Part shown: positions 5,487 through 13,854 of the stretch, piece after piece
Numbering within the stretch: position 1 is the stretch's first letter
Layout of the letters: every line of letters begins with the position of its first letter
Source: a virus
Reading direction: 5' to 3' (one strand)
DNA length: 37,486 bases
Virus record (IMG/VR): IMGVR_UViG_3300029309_000117
Coordinates: 1-37,486 of that record
Notes under the pieces: generated by a model
Seen by the model: only the letters and a program-made list of their open reading frames with translations
Told to the model about the DNA's origin: nothing
Database searches by the model: none
Program-made: the position numbers and the translations under genes

Positions 5487-7628
5487 TCACCGCTTTTTCT
5501 TATCTGTCCATTTAGTGAACAAACTGTCGGGTTGATCAGCCTTTGCCAAGAAGTTTCCATATAAATCATTATTCAATATTTTCAAACCATCTTTCTTTGT
5601 ATAAGTAGCGACCTTTATTGCTTCGCCTGTTTTGTTCATATCGTAAAGTTCAAAGTCATCAAAAACATTTGCCCTGATAGCCTGCGGAACTACTTTTGAA
5701 ACTTCCCTATGAACATTTCGAACATAAGTAGGCGGAACCAATCGCTTTGTTTTTATATATCTTTGATAGTTTCTTTCAAGTGCTGTTGCAATTTCCGCTG
5801 TCGCATATTTAGCTCTTACTGTCATTCCTCTGTCAGTCATCATTTTAATTTTGCCTGATAGACTTTTCAGACTTCCGTCACCAGTTCCATCGAGCATCGT
5901 ATGATAACGCCTTTGGGCGCACTCCCTCATTAATCGTTTACTGATCCAACTTGATTCCTCATGAACATATCCCGCCGCCGCTTCTGCTATCTTTCCGCCC
6001 TTTGCCTGCATTGCTTTAAATTCTGGTAAACGTTTTTTAATTTCATCAGAATCAATAACAACAGTTCCTTTTCTTAATGGTGACTTTTTCAACATGATTG
6101 ATTTACCTGAAGCTGATCCGCCGCCTGTCATATAAAAAATTGGATTCTTTTGTGCTTTTGGATTATTTTCTGCAATTATGTCTTCAACTATTTGATCGTG
6201 TAATTTCTGACGTTCAGGCGTCCACTTTGTAAGGTTTGATGGCTCCGCCTTCTTTGCAAGAGATCCATCAGAATATCTTTGCCATGTATAAGGTGCGCTT
6301 TTTCTTTCTCTTACAACATCAGGAACAATTTTAATTTTATTTGCATTTTTTCCATAAGCTGCCTGAAGTTGCGCCAAAGTTTTTTCAGAACCATCAATCG
6401 AAGCAAATTTTCTAATAGCCTGATCGCCGCCAAATTTTTTAGATAATCTATCAAAAAATCTAACTTTACTTGCGCCAAGTGCTTTTGCTTTTACAGCGGG
6501 CGATTGTTTAGCAAGCCAAGTTCCATAGCTTTCGCCTGCGGGTACCAAACCGCTTTCTGATGGCCTGAATCCTCTACGTCTGGGCGCTTCTATCTTACGG
6601 CCAAAAACGCGGCTTAAATTCTCATAATCTATTTCGGCAACTGTTCTTGATCGACAATTAAAATGCTGTGGCGGCTCCGGCCCTTTTCCATATTCAAAAA
6701 CCTGTTGATCTAACAAACGACAACGGGAACTGGTTCTGCTGTCCAAGGTCGCCAAGTATCTATATTTTTTGGTTGCATCTGGGTTTGCTTTGTAAACCTG
6801 TTGCGCTGCGACATTGCTTACTTGATTTAAAGAAGTTCTGACAATAGTCATTACTTGATGATTAGCCGCTTTTGTAGCGTTACCGCCTGCCGCTGCAATT
6901 TGTCTTACATTGCCTTTTGAATTAAACCTTAATGAACCTATTAATCTGGATCTAATTTGTTTTGTCGTATCGCCTGCTAATAATCCATCGCGGATTTCAC
7001 GCCCTAATTTTTCAGCACTTTTATTTGTAATTCCGCGAAAAGATTTTCTGATTGATTCGCCATTTGGCAATTCTATTAATTCACCTTCTTTTGCAGTTAA
7101 AGAAAATTTAACGCCTGCCCCGCCTGCAATAGTATTCAATGAGTCGCTTAATATCTGAACATTTAATTGTGAAGCGCTTGTATTAACAACAGCCTTTGCA
7201 AATGCGGGTGTAACCTCGACAGTTCTTATTGATGATCTAATGCCTGCGGGTAATGCTTTTTCTAATTGATCCGTTGCAAACTCTTTTTGTAATTTTGCTA
7301 CACCATCTGCAACTAACTGCATATTTTTTGTCGATTTAACATCCCATTTTTTCAAACTTTCTTTTGTCTGAACTAACAAAGAACGTAAACGCGCAGCGGT
7401 ATATTTAGGCTGATTAGCTCTTGGAAGGCGTTCTATGGCTTCTAATTTATCTACTGCCCTGATTATTATTCGATTATAAGATTGAACGATTTCACGCGAT
7501 ATTTTATTAGAAAATCTATTTAAATCTAAACTATTACGAAAATATTCTTCTGGTATTAATTCAGGGTAAGGGATAGATGCCCCAAGCTTGGAAACATCAG
7601 ATGGAACACGTATTGGCGTTTGTGTCAT
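5487..7628 (-). CDS. Head morphogenesis protein (Mu F/SPP1 gp7-like) fused to a zeta-toxin-like kinase
   Basis: A 713-residue fusion. Residues 1-345 are the minor head protein: a long helical part, then a Mu F-like segment with TIVRTSLNQ (261-269), ATLDSRTSSRCRLLDQQVF (293-311) and HFNCRS (322-327). These proteins enter the capsid and bind portal or DNA. Residues about 495-690 look like a zeta-toxin/UDP-GlcNAc-kinase P-loop fold: Walker A GGGSASGKS (502-510), VIDSDEIKKRLPEF (524-537), VHEESS (555-560), DGTGDGS (580-586) and ERNYQRY (618-624). The motifs typical of the family are present, so activity is plausible. No epsilon-like antitoxin lies next to it. Its start overlaps the portal stop (TAATG). 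The kinase domain may be delivered with the virion or may be a packaging ATP/phosphate enzyme; neither is shown here. Confidence 0.82.
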   Translation of the reverse strand: MTQTPIRVPSDVSKLGASIPYPELIPEEYFRNSLDLNRFSNKISREIVQSYNRIIIRAVDKLEAIERLPRANQPKYTAARLRSLLVQTKESLKKWDVKSTKNMQLVADGVAKLQKEFATDQLEKALPAGIRSSIRTVEVTPAFAKAVVNTSASQLNVQILSDSLNTIAGGAGVKFSLTAKEGELIELPNGESIRKSFRGITNKSAEKLGREIRDGLLAGDTTKQIRSRLIGSLRFNSKGNVRQIAAAGGNATKAANHQVMTIVRTSLNQVSNVAAQQVYKANPDATKKYRYLATLDSRTSSRCRLLDQQVFEYGKGPEPPQHFNCRSRTVAEIDYENLSRVFGRKIEAPRRRGFRPSESGLVPAGESYGTWLAKQSPAVKAKALGASKVRFFDRLSKKFGGDQAIRKFASIDGSEKTLAQLQAAYGKNANKIKIVPDVVRERKSAPYTWQRYSDGSLAKKAEPSNLTKWTPERQKLHDQIVEDIIAENNPKAQKNPIFYMTGGGSASGKSIMLKKSPLRKGTVVIDSDEIKKRLPEFKAMQAKGGKIAEAAAGYVHEESSWISKRLMRECAQRRYHTMLDGTGDGSLKSLSGKIKMMTDRGMTVRAKYATAEIATALERNYQRYIKTKRLVPPTYVRNVHREVSKVVPQAIRANVFDDFELYDMNKTGEAIKVATYTKKDGLKILNNDLYGNFLAKADQPDSLFTKWTDKKKR

Positions 7629-9055
7629 TAATCCTCGTCATCTTCTGGATCTTCTACTGGTTCATCTGGTTCAGCTTCGGGCGTTGGTTCATCTGTTTCG
7701 ATCATGTCGCCTTTTTGTGTTGATTCGATTTCCATATCAACATCGAAATCATCACCAAGAATTTCTCCTTCTGCCAACTGTTTTAATAATGTTTCCTGAG
7801 ATATAGCCCCAGAACTCCAAAGACCTTGCATTGCCTGTATTTCTTGCGGTGCTAATTTTTGACCTAAGAAATCACGATTAACAAAGGCGTTTCCAATTTC
7901 TGAAATATTTAAATAGTTAGCATGAAAAACAAGACAATTATCAATCATATCTTGTAATTGTTGAGCAACTATTTTTAAAGTTGAATCGCCTTGACTTCTT
8001 TGTATTTCCTGTGATTGTGCTGTTTCTGCGACAAGTTTCTGTCCAAGGATTGCAGCTAAAGCAAGCGTGTTTATTTGATCTTCAATATTTTTTATTCTGT
8101 CGCGTTGATATTGAAAAGATTGACCTTTTATTTCTACAAACTCAGCCCTTGCACCTTCTGGAAAGGCAATCGCTTCACCCGGACCGGCGCTTACTTCTTC
8201 GGATGCCTGCGGAAAACCAAATAAACAAAGCAAAGGAACAGAAGATATTCTTAGCTGATTATCAAAGTCAGATGTTTTTTGATAATGCAATAAATTTAAC
8301 TCTGCTATGTCTTGCATCGGTGGGCGTGATTCTAAAAAGCCAACCTTGTTTGAATATGCAATTGCGAAAGGTATGTAATCAAGAGAAGTTGTTCCTTCAT
8401 CAACTTTGACATATTTTCCCTGACGGCTTTTCCTGTGAACTTCAAAGGCTCCCGGCGTTAATAGTCGAACCTGTTCAACTTCTTTCTGTCCATAATCGCC
8501 GTCTGGTTCTGTGACTCTTTCAAGAAGTCTTAATTGTGTTAATTTCTGTTGACCATCAATCGCTTCTGTCCTCCATCCAAGTATCTCGCGCGGACTGAAT
8601 GTAAGCCAATAGGGGCGCCCTTGTGAATTTGATGGTGCATCAACAAGAACGCCGACATGACCATATCTCAACATTATTTTTGCTGTCTCATAAGTCCAAC
8701 TGGTAAGATCGTTGCCCATAAGGTCAACATCGAACAAATCTTCCGTAACTCGTTCTGATACTTCGTTTAGTCGAACAGGTTTACGTGTAAGCATACCCGC
8801 AAGCAATCTTTCAATTCTGACGTACAAAGGCGCGAGAACGCTTGTCGAGAGCCGATTGTCATATGATTCATCTTGCTCCCGGGGCATCTGGGGGAGGTAT
8901 TTTCGATGTCTTTTTCTTATCCCATAAGTGCCGGAAATTAAATCTTCAATCAATATCCAGTTCGGCTCCATATTTACATAAGCGTTGCTTGGGTCTTGTA
9001 CTTCTACGGCTTTACTTGATCTCTCTCTGTCGTAATGATTAAAAGATGAATACAC
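7628..9055 (-). CDS. Portal protein (DUF4055-like)
   Basis: A 475-residue protein starting at GTG (AGGGG seven bases upstream). An ATG at 8971 is a possible alternative. The sequence contains the pattern I associate with DUF4055 phage portals: a helical N-terminus, YLPQMPREQDESYDNRL (about 53-69), LLAGMLTRKPVRL (about 84-96), YGHVGVLVDAPS and a C-terminal helical stem region. The last 35 residues are very acidic (EPTPEAEPDEPVEDPEDDED). It lies between large terminase and the head morphogenesis protein, as expected for the ring through which DNA enters. Confidence 0.85.
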   Translation of the reverse strand: MYSSFNHYDRERSSKAVEVQDPSNAYVNMEPNWILIEDLISGTYGIRKRHRKYLPQMPREQDESYDNRLSTSVLAPLYVRIERLLAGMLTRKPVRLNEVSERVTEDLFDVDLMGNDLTSWTYETAKIMLRYGHVGVLVDAPSNSQGRPYWLTFSPREILGWRTEAIDGQQKLTQLRLLERVTEPDGDYGQKEVEQVRLLTPGAFEVHRKSRQGKYVKVDEGTTSLDYIPFAIAYSNKVGFLESRPPMQDIAELNLLHYQKTSDFDNQLRISSVPLLCLFGFPQASEEVSAGPGEAIAFPEGARAEFVEIKGQSFQYQRDRIKNIEDQINTLALAAILGQKLVAETAQSQEIQRSQGDSTLKIVAQQLQDMIDNCLVFHANYLNISEIGNAFVNRDFLGQKLAPQEIQAMQGLWSSGAISQETLLKQLAEGEILGDDFDVDMEIESTQKGDMIETDEPTPEAEPDEPVEDPEDDED

Positions 9056-9092
9056 GTTTGACCCCTACTTTAATTTAATAGTAATACACTTT

Positions 9093-10433
9093 TTAATATA
9101 TTCTAATGCCTGTTTTGCGCCCTGCCCCCAAATGTAAGGGATTGAAGCAACGCCAACAAAGATAACGAACACAATCAGAGAAATGATCTAGCCCTGTTTT
9201 TTCTGGTTCGCCCGCTTCTGTATAACTTTGAAGTTCAAGCGATTCAATAACATTTTTACAACGCGGATGTATAAACAGATTAACTTCTTCTTTACCATTG
9301 CATAACAAGCGCTGAACATTATTAACGCTGTCCTTAATGGATGGATTAGACGCGCCCGATTGATTGGATATTCCGTAACTTTCAAGAATCTGGATGTCGG
9401 TTTTCGTAGCGTTTGTTGATCTTGCTCCGCCTGAAGAATCAGGATATCCGTAAAGTCTGTTGTGTACAAACCTTGATTTGATTTCTTTTGCCAGTTGGTC
9501 GGTGTCATGTGCGCGAATCTCATCAAAAATAAAAAGCTTGTTATCTTTAATCACCGCGCAAACACAGGACATCTTGCCAATATTAAAGTCGATTCCAAGT
9601 CTTATAATTTCGTCTGAATAGTTTGGGATGTCTGTTGTTATATGTTTTTCTCTGTCGAAGCGATCGAAGACGGCGCCAGTTGTTAAAGATATGAACTGAC
9701 CCTCAAGGTAAGCCTTAAGTAAATTCGGGTCAAAGTTCAATTTCATTCTATCAATAAAGTCAGCGGGCAAATGTGGATTGTCTGTTGTTTTCATTCTTAT
9801 TAACTTTCTATCTGTTTTATTTTTGGCTTCATCAGAGCCAAATGTTTCATAAAACCATTTATAACCTTCAGGAGTGGACGCCGCCGCGAATTGACGAACC
9901 TTACCGGCGCGAAGACGTCCAAGTATTTTAGGAAAGGCTCTATCACAAATAGATTTTGCAACTGTGTCTATTTCGTCCGCACAGCACCAAGCCGCGTTAA
10001 TTCCTATAATCCTTTGCCATGATTCAAAACTTCGACACATTATGCGGGTGTCACCTTTTGGAAGATGAAGAATGAAATCGGGAAGAGGTGAAGATTTAAA
10101 ACTATAAGGAATTTCGTAATTCAATAAAAATTCTTCAAATTCAGCAACAAATAAATCTCTTACCAGCGGTTGCGTAGGTTCTAAAACTATTCCAGTAAAG
10201 CCTTGATTTAATACAGAAAGGTAGAAACATTTTGCTAATAATGATCTTGTTTTGCCTGATCCATATCCTGCACATAGTCCTAAAATTTCAGTTTTTGTAT
10301 CGTTTACAAAATTAAGCTGTCCTATATGTAAATCTTTTTTTATTCTTTGTAAGGTTAAATTTATATTTATAGAATCTGTAAAATTTTCAGGATGTAAAAC
10401 GTAACCTTGCTTTACATCAGTTAAAAAACTCAT
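9093..10433 (-). CDS. terL: Terminase large subunit
   Basis: A 446-residue packaging motor. The ATPase has a Walker A variant AGYGSGKT (55-62), a Walker B ending in DE (CCADEID, catalytic E at about 154) and a coupling motif AAASTPEG (about 183-190). The nuclease domain begins at LGIDFNIG (Asp at about 282) with a second Asp at YPDSSG (about 332). I place the start at the ATG at 10433, which overlaps the small-subunit stop as ATGA. An upstream in-frame TTG is less likely. It cuts concatemeric DNA and pumps it through the portal encoded next. Confidence 0.93.
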   Translation of the reverse strand: MSFLTDVKQGYVLHPENFTDSININLTLQRIKKDLHIGQLNFVNDTKTEILGLCAGYGSGKTRSLLAKCFYLSVLNQGFTGIVLEPTQPLVRDLFVAEFEEFLLNYEIPYSFKSSPLPDFILHLPKGDTRIMCRSFESWQRIIGINAAWCCADEIDTVAKSICDRAFPKILGRLRAGKVRQFAAASTPEGYKWFYETFGSDEAKNKTDRKLIRMKTTDNPHLPADFIDRMKLNFDPNLLKAYLEGQFISLTTGAVFDRFDREKHITTDIPNYSDEIIRLGIDFNIGKMSCVCAVIKDNKLFIFDEIRAHDTDQLAKEIKSRFVHNRLYGYPDSSGGARSTNATKTDIQILESYGISNQSGASNPSIKDSVNNVQRLLCNGKEEVNLFIHPRCKNVIESLELQSYTEAGEPEKTGLDHFSDCVRYLCWRCFNPLHLGAGRKTGIRIY

Positions 10434-10750
10434 GAACAAAGATGTGCTAATTTCGCGGCTGTATTTATAGCACCTAAAGCAATATGATATTGCCCAGACC
10501 TTCTAGCTTCCATTTGTAAGGTGCTACATTGCGCCAAAAGATCAGCAATCATTTGAGGTCGTTCTATGTCCCAATCCCTCTTCAACTCTGCTCTGGCTAT
10601 GTTTAAATACTTATCTACAGTTCTTTCTCCAACCCCCCAATTTTCGGCGGCATAGCGAACACAGTCTGATCTACGGCCACCATTTGCAATAATTCGAGCA
10701 AATTTCTGTGACCTTACGACAGTTTCAGCTTGAGTTCCTTTTTTTGCCAT
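10430..10750 (-). CDS. terS: Terminase small subunit
   Basis: A 106-residue helical protein directly upstream of the large terminase and overlapping it by 4 bases. Residues about 20-50 (NGGRRSDCVRYAAENWGVGE, RTVDKYLNIAR) form a helix-turn-helix of the kind used by small terminases to bind packaging sites. The remaining helices (MIADLLAQCSTLQMEARR) would drive oligomerisation. It follows the Mom-like gene after 19 bases, so terminase and DNA modification appear to share a transcript. Confidence 0.83.
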   Translation of the reverse strand: MAKKGTQAETVVRSQKFARIIANGGRRSDCVRYAAENWGVGERTVDKYLNIARAELKRDWDIERPQMIADLLAQCSTLQMEARRSGQYHIALGAINTAAKLAHLCS

Positions 10751-10769
10751 ATTTATATTATTACCACAA

Positions 10770-11441
10770 TTATTGGAGCGTCTGGGTAGGTGCTGCCCCT
10801 CCGATCTTGTCAGGGGTACTGACTAAATCCTGCTTCAGACGCTTAGGGTAAGGCAAAGCCTTCTTAATAAGAGTATCACGCAATTTTTGATCTAGAGGAA
10901 ATAAATAACGATATTTCTGAGAACCTTGAACAATTTCTAATCCTTTATCTATAAATTTTAGATGTGATCCATGCGTTTTTCTGAAAGCTCTGCCGTGCCA
11001 TCTTTTCCCTTTAAATAAATATTCGTCAGCAGCATTAGATTTTCCATCATAAATCCAATTAGTTGCTTGATAAATACCGCCATGATGATTTTGTTCTATA
11101 TCTGCAAAAGAAACAACTAATTTTATTTTAGGATTAGATTTTTTTAAAAATTTCAAAGCAATAGAAATTATTTTTGAAACAGGAGTTTTATGTATTTTCA
11201 AGGCAATTCTTACAAGCTCGCAAGATTCTGTTTGATCGCATCCATAAGGCTTACCTAATGACTTATTTGCACCTCTACCAAAAAGAACAACACCAATAAA
11301 TTTATTTTCCTCCCAAACTCCTATCTTAACTAGTTTACCTACAGGCAAACATTTACTGTAATGCCAATTAAGACAAGCAAATTTTGTCGCTTCATAAGTA
11401 GCCCAATCAAGTTTTAAACTAAATTTGTTTTGTAAATTCAT
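10770..11441 (-). CDS. Mom-like DNA-modification acyltransferase (copy 1)
   Basis: Phage Mu Mom is a GNAT-fold enzyme that converts adenine to a methylcarbamoyl form and protects DNA from restriction. Here 223 residues contain NWHYSKCLPVGK (about 25-36), GVWEENKFIGVVLFGRGA (41-58), CELVRIAL (74-81) and the hallmark SFADIEQNHHGGIYQATNWI (111-130) followed by YDG. The C-terminus has KYRYLFPLD and PYPKR. I choose the ATG at 11441, since the longer frame would start at TTG (11468). The gene overlaps the ParB-like gene by 23 bases. Plausible substrates (adenine, other acyl donor) are inferred from the family only. Confidence 0.75.
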   Translation of the reverse strand: MNLQNKFSLKLDWATYEATKFACLNWHYSKCLPVGKLVKIGVWEENKFIGVVLFGRGANKSLGKPYGCDQTESCELVRIALKIHKTPVSKIISIALKFLKKSNPKIKLVVSFADIEQNHHGGIYQATNWIYDGKSNAADEYLFKGKRWHGRAFRKTHGSHLKFIDKGLEIVQGSQKYRYLFPLDQKLRDTLIKKALPYPKRLKQDLVSTPDKIGGAAPTQTLQ

Positions 11442-11931
11442 ATCCACATTTAGGGCATTGACAGTCAATTTCTTTTTTATCTAAACGATCTAATTGTCCT
11501 TGATCGTCAACTGATCCAGTATCAAACTCTGGAGATTTAACTCCTAACTTTTCTAAATCTTCACTATCAAAGAAATCGTTTAAATCATGCTCTTTTGATA
11601 ATTGTTCAAGCATATCTATATCCCACACTGCAAGATCACCAGTTCTGTTATCTGCTATTGCTAATCCTACTTTTTGATCTTCTGTGAGGTTTGATCTTTT
11701 AACAGCAATTATTTCATCGCCATTTGCTTCTATTATTTTTAAGTTTTTAATCCCTGCGGCTTTAGCCCCTGCGATTGTTCCATTGCCTGCAAGAATACGA
11801 TTGTTTTCATCAATTACGATTGATCTTGCCGCACCATATTGTTCTAAACTTTGTTTTATAAGCTTTGCAGATCGGTCAGTACGTTTACGAGCATTTTTAG
11901 GATCGTTGTATAAATCGTTTATTGAAGTCAT
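11419..11931 (-). CDS. ParB/sulfiredoxin-like protein with C-terminal zinc ribbon
   Basis: A 170-residue protein. Residues 1-60 look like a ParB N-terminal domain: DLYNDPKNARKRTDRSAKLI, GAARSIVIDENNRILAGNGT and IAGAKAAGI, where GNGTIAGAK replaces the usual GERR-type box. DNRTGDLAVWDIDML follows. The C-terminus has CQCPKCGYEF, three cysteines of a probable short zinc ribbon. Phage proteins of this kind often precede DNA methylases. Here it precedes and overlaps a Mom-like gene, so it may be a nuclease or a CTP-binding partner in DNA modification. It is the first gene of the minus-strand packaging block. Confidence 0.7.
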   Translation of the reverse strand: MTSINDLYNDPKNARKRTDRSAKLIKQSLEQYGAARSIVIDENNRILAGNGTIAGAKAAGIKNLKIIEANGDEIIAVKRSNLTEDQKVGLAIADNRTGDLAVWDIDMLEQLSKEHDLNDFFDSEDLEKLGVKSPEFDTGSVDDQGQLDRLDKKEIDCQCPKCGYEFTKQI

Positions 11932-11960
11932 ATTTTAAATATATATCATGAAATATGGAG

Positions 11961-12017
11961 TTGACATCTTAAAATAATTATATTATAATTAAATTGTAAA
12001 CAAACCAATTAAACCAA
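11961..12017 (+). promoter_or_regulatory. Consensus promoter with SD-less A/C-rich leader (copy 1)
   Basis: TTGACA (11961-11966), a 17-bp spacer and TATAAT (11984-11989), then a leader TTGTAAACAAACCAATTAAA that runs to the ATG at 12018 without a Shine-Dalgarno site. It lies in the 86-base divergent spacer at the head of the plus-strand early block. I see no equally good promoter for the minus-strand ParB-like gene in the same spacer. Confidence 0.88.
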
Positions 12018-12188
12018 ATGATTAAACTAGGAACTCAAGTTCAACACAAACTACACGATGACGTTAATGGCGATGTAGTTCAACTAAACAGAAAAAGCAA
12101 TACCGCTACTGTTAAATTTTGGAATTACCAAGATGAATTAATGCTTGCGAGTGTATATTTATCTGATTTAGAGGAGGTTGCACAATGA
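12018..12188 (+). CDS. Small SH3/KOW-like protein, 56 aa
   Basis: MIKLGTQVQHKLHDDVNGDV, then VQLNRKSNTATVKFWN and an acidic end VYLSDLEEVAQ. The alternating pattern (G..V.H......G.VV......TA.VKF) suggests a small beta barrel of the SH3 or KOW type, like the protein at 15078-15296. It is the first gene of the early transcript, has an SD-less leader, and its stop overlaps the next start (ATGA). Function unknown. Confidence 0.6.
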   Translation: MIKLGTQVQHKLHDDVNGDVVQLNRKSNTATVKFWNYQDELMLASVYLSDLEEVAQ

Positions 12189-12316
12189 GCAATTTTCTAA
12201 TGATGCTTGCAGCTTCAGGAGTATTTTATCTGGGGTTCAGCGATGCTTTAACTCAAATGAGTGAATATGATTGCCGCGTTGGGAATGTACAAGCGGCTTG
12301 CGAGGTGTTGAAGTGA
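12185..12316 (+). CDS. Small membrane-type protein, 43 aa
   Basis: An ATG at 12185 has GAGGAGG seven bases upstream (inside the preceding gene). It encodes MSNFLMMLAASGVFYLGFSD and a tail with two Cys (DCRVGNVQAACEVLK). The hydrophobic first 18 residues could be a membrane anchor or signal segment. The stop overlaps the next gene's GTG start. Unknown family. Confidence 0.6.
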   Translation: MSNFLMMLAASGVFYLGFSDALTQMSEYDCRVGNVQAACEVLK

Positions 12317-13041
12317 ATAAAAGATATGACTATAAAGATCAAGAATTTAATTTAAAGATGAGAGTTAAGTTCTTAGAAAAGAAACTAAGGGAACCCGATC
12401 ATGATGTTGACAAGTATCAAGAATGGGAAAGTAATCTCGAAATGGTTACTGATGAACTTACAAAACTACAAGTTAAGAAGTTTAAATATTTTCTTGGCAA
12501 GTGGGTTCATAACTTTAAAGAACAGAATCAATTAATTAATGTAATTGATTGTATGTTTGTTGCCCTTGAAAAAACAGATCAAAAAGATGTTGCGATGAAA
12601 TGGTATATGAGAGTGACAGACCCGAAGGAAACAAGATGCCTTGAAAAGCTATTGGAATATAAAACGGCGGAGGTCAATATGTGGAAAGCAAATATCAAAA
12701 AGATTAAGCAACAAAAAAATGAAGCAAAACAACTTTTAAAAAAACAATGTAAAGAATCTATTAAGCAAAGTAAGGAAATGATGTCGCGTAATTACGATAC
12801 ATTGTTAAGACAACACGTTTTAGAATTAAATCATTATAAAAATAAACATGACGAAAACCAAAATATTCTTGAAGCTATGAAGGAACGAATACATACATTA
12901 GAAAGAGAAAAATATGACTTACAAGAAAAATTAAAAAAGATAGATGCGATGCAAGAAGAGATTGATAAAAGAGCAGAAGTGTATAAAGAAGGCTTGATTA
13001 AATCAGGCTTGAAAAACATTTTACAAAAGGAGGATTCATGA
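12313..13041 (+). CDS. Coiled-coil protein, 242 aa
   Basis: The start is the GTG at 12313, overlapping the previous stop and preceded by GAGG, rather than upstream in-frame codons that would lie inside the previous gene. The N-terminus (NKRYDYKDQEFNLKMRVKFL) and a mid-part with VHNFKEQNQLINVIDCMFVA are helical. Residues from about 120 to 235 form a long Lys/Glu/Gln coiled coil. No enzyme motif is visible. It is the first large product of the early block, with its 3' end coupled to the next gene (ATGA). Function unknown. Confidence 0.75.
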   Translation: MNKRYDYKDQEFNLKMRVKFLEKKLREPDHDVDKYQEWESNLEMVTDELTKLQVKKFKYFLGKWVHNFKEQNQLINVIDCMFVALEKTDQKDVAMKWYMRVTDPKETRCLEKLLEYKTAEVNMWKANIKKIKQQKNEAKQLLKKQCKESIKQSKEMMSRNYDTLLRQHVLELNHYKNKHDENQNILEAMKERIHTLEREKYDLQEKLKKIDAMQEEIDKRAEVYKEGLIKSGLKNILQKEDS

Positions 13042-13406
13042 AAGATCAGGAACAGTTAAAAGCAATTAATCAATTATTGGCTTTGGTTATTGGTGGGCGT
13101 ATTGCAAGACAAACTGAACATTTAAAAAGCGCTCCTTTGAATCGCGTTAATCACGCTGAAAAAATAATTGCTGATAAGGAGTTACAGGAAGCTACAAGAG
13201 ACTTGCAAGATGGTTATGAAGATGCGTCAAAAAAAATTTCACAGATACAAAGAAAACTGGAAAGTTTAGGAAGTTTAAAAATATTAGCGGAAATGGTTGA
13301 AGGAAATATAAGGGATGCGGCGCTTGCTGCTATAACAGAAGGTGCAAATTCTGATGGATATTTGTTTGAAGAATATAACGATTGGGAGAATAAAAATGTT
13401 CACTAA
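13038..13406 (+). CDS. Helical protein of unknown function, 122 aa
   Basis: The ATG overlaps the previous stop and has AAGGAGG upstream. It is predicted mostly helical: QLKAINQLLALVIGGRIARQ near the N-terminus, then a charged helix (EATRDLQDGYEDASKKISQI) and an acidic C-terminus (EEYNDWENKNVH). No recognised domain. It is part of the four-gene early transcript from the promoter at 11961. Confidence 0.7.
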   Translation: MKDQEQLKAINQLLALVIGGRIARQTEHLKSAPLNRVNHAEKIIADKELQEATRDLQDGYEDASKKISQIQRKLESLGSLKILAEMVEGNIRDAALAAITEGANSDGYLFEEYNDWENKNVH

Positions 13407-13602
13407 AGCTCAACAAAAAATTTTAAAAGAATGTCTTACTTATGGAATACAAAGGCAAGAAAAACTTCTTCGACATATTCTCAGAGATGAACCACAAACA
13501 CCTGATGAAGTAAAAGGATTTGTTGAACTAAAAAGACACTTAGAAAGAAGAATTGAAGCGCATGAAAAATTAATAAAAAAATTAAATAAAGAATTTAATT
13601 GA
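13396..13602 (+). CDS. Small helical protein, 68 aa
   Basis: I start it at the ATG at 13396 (GGGAG eight bases upstream), overlapping the previous gene by 11 bases, because the longer frame from 13342 lies inside that gene. The protein MFTKAQQKILKECLTYGIQR ... RRIEAHEKLIKKLNKEFN is a helical hairpin. Its TGA stop forms part of the next promoter's TTGACA. The first 13 bases of the gene belong to a 26-base sequence repeated at 14133-14158. Confidence 0.65.
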   Translation: MFTKAQQKILKECLTYGIQRQEKLLRHILRDEPQTPDEVKGFVELKRHLERRIEAHEKLIKKLNKEFN

Positions 13603-13654
13603 CAATACTAATCAATTATATTATAATTAATTTGTAAGCAAACCAATCAAACAA
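13599..13654 (+). promoter_or_regulatory. Consensus promoter with SD-less A/C-rich leader (copy 2)
   Basis: TTGACA (13599-13604), a 17-bp spacer, TATAAT (13622-13627) and a leader TTGTAAGCAAACCAATCAAAC before the ATG at 13655, with 33 bases from -10 start to ATG. The -35 box overlaps the stop codon of the preceding gene. It lies exactly 200 bases upstream of copy 3. Confidence 0.9.
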
Positions 13655-13795
13655 ATGTTATTTAATCGTTCAGCTTTAATAGCTTTAATTAATGAAAACC
13701 CACAACTTTGGGAAGTAGAATTTGATGGAGATATAAAAAAAATTAAGTCAATAAAACCGATGAATCCTAAACATATAGTAAATGAGCAGGATTGA
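13655..13795 (+). CDS. Small protein, 46 aa, single-gene cassette
   Basis: MLFNRSALIALINENPQLWE then VEFDGDIKKIKSIKPM and a polar end. It is enclosed by two copies of the promoter cassette (13599 and 13799), so it appears to be expressed with its own promoter. No domain recognised. The absence of a ribosome site is shared with the other cassette-led genes. Confidence 0.6.
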   Translation: MLFNRSALIALINENPQLWEVEFDGDIKKIKSIKPMNPKHIVNEQD

Positions 13796-13798
13796 TAG

Positions 13799-13854
13799 TT
13801 GACAATATTATTTAATTATATTATAATTAATTTGTAAGCAAACCAAACAAACCA
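13799..13854 (+). promoter_or_regulatory. Consensus promoter with SD-less A/C-rich leader (copy 3)
   Basis: TTGACA (13799-13804), a 17-bp spacer, TATAAT (13822-13827), leader TTGTAAGCAAACCAAACAAA then CCA-ATG at 13855. It begins 3 bases after the previous stop. The -10 to ATG distance is 33 bases. Confidence 0.9.

Noticed and set aside
7981-8409. 142-residue plus-strand frame
   Set aside because: Antisense to the middle of the portal gene, Leu/Cys/Phe-rich composition typical of a shadow frame.
9188-9526. 112-residue minus-strand frame inside terminase
   Set aside because: Same strand but a different frame from the nuclease domain of the large terminase, whose motifs are intact.
13599-13854. 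CRISPR-like or transposon-end repeats at 200-bp spacing
   Set aside because: The two units are complete promoter/leader elements followed by different genes. There are no spacers, inverted ends or target duplications.
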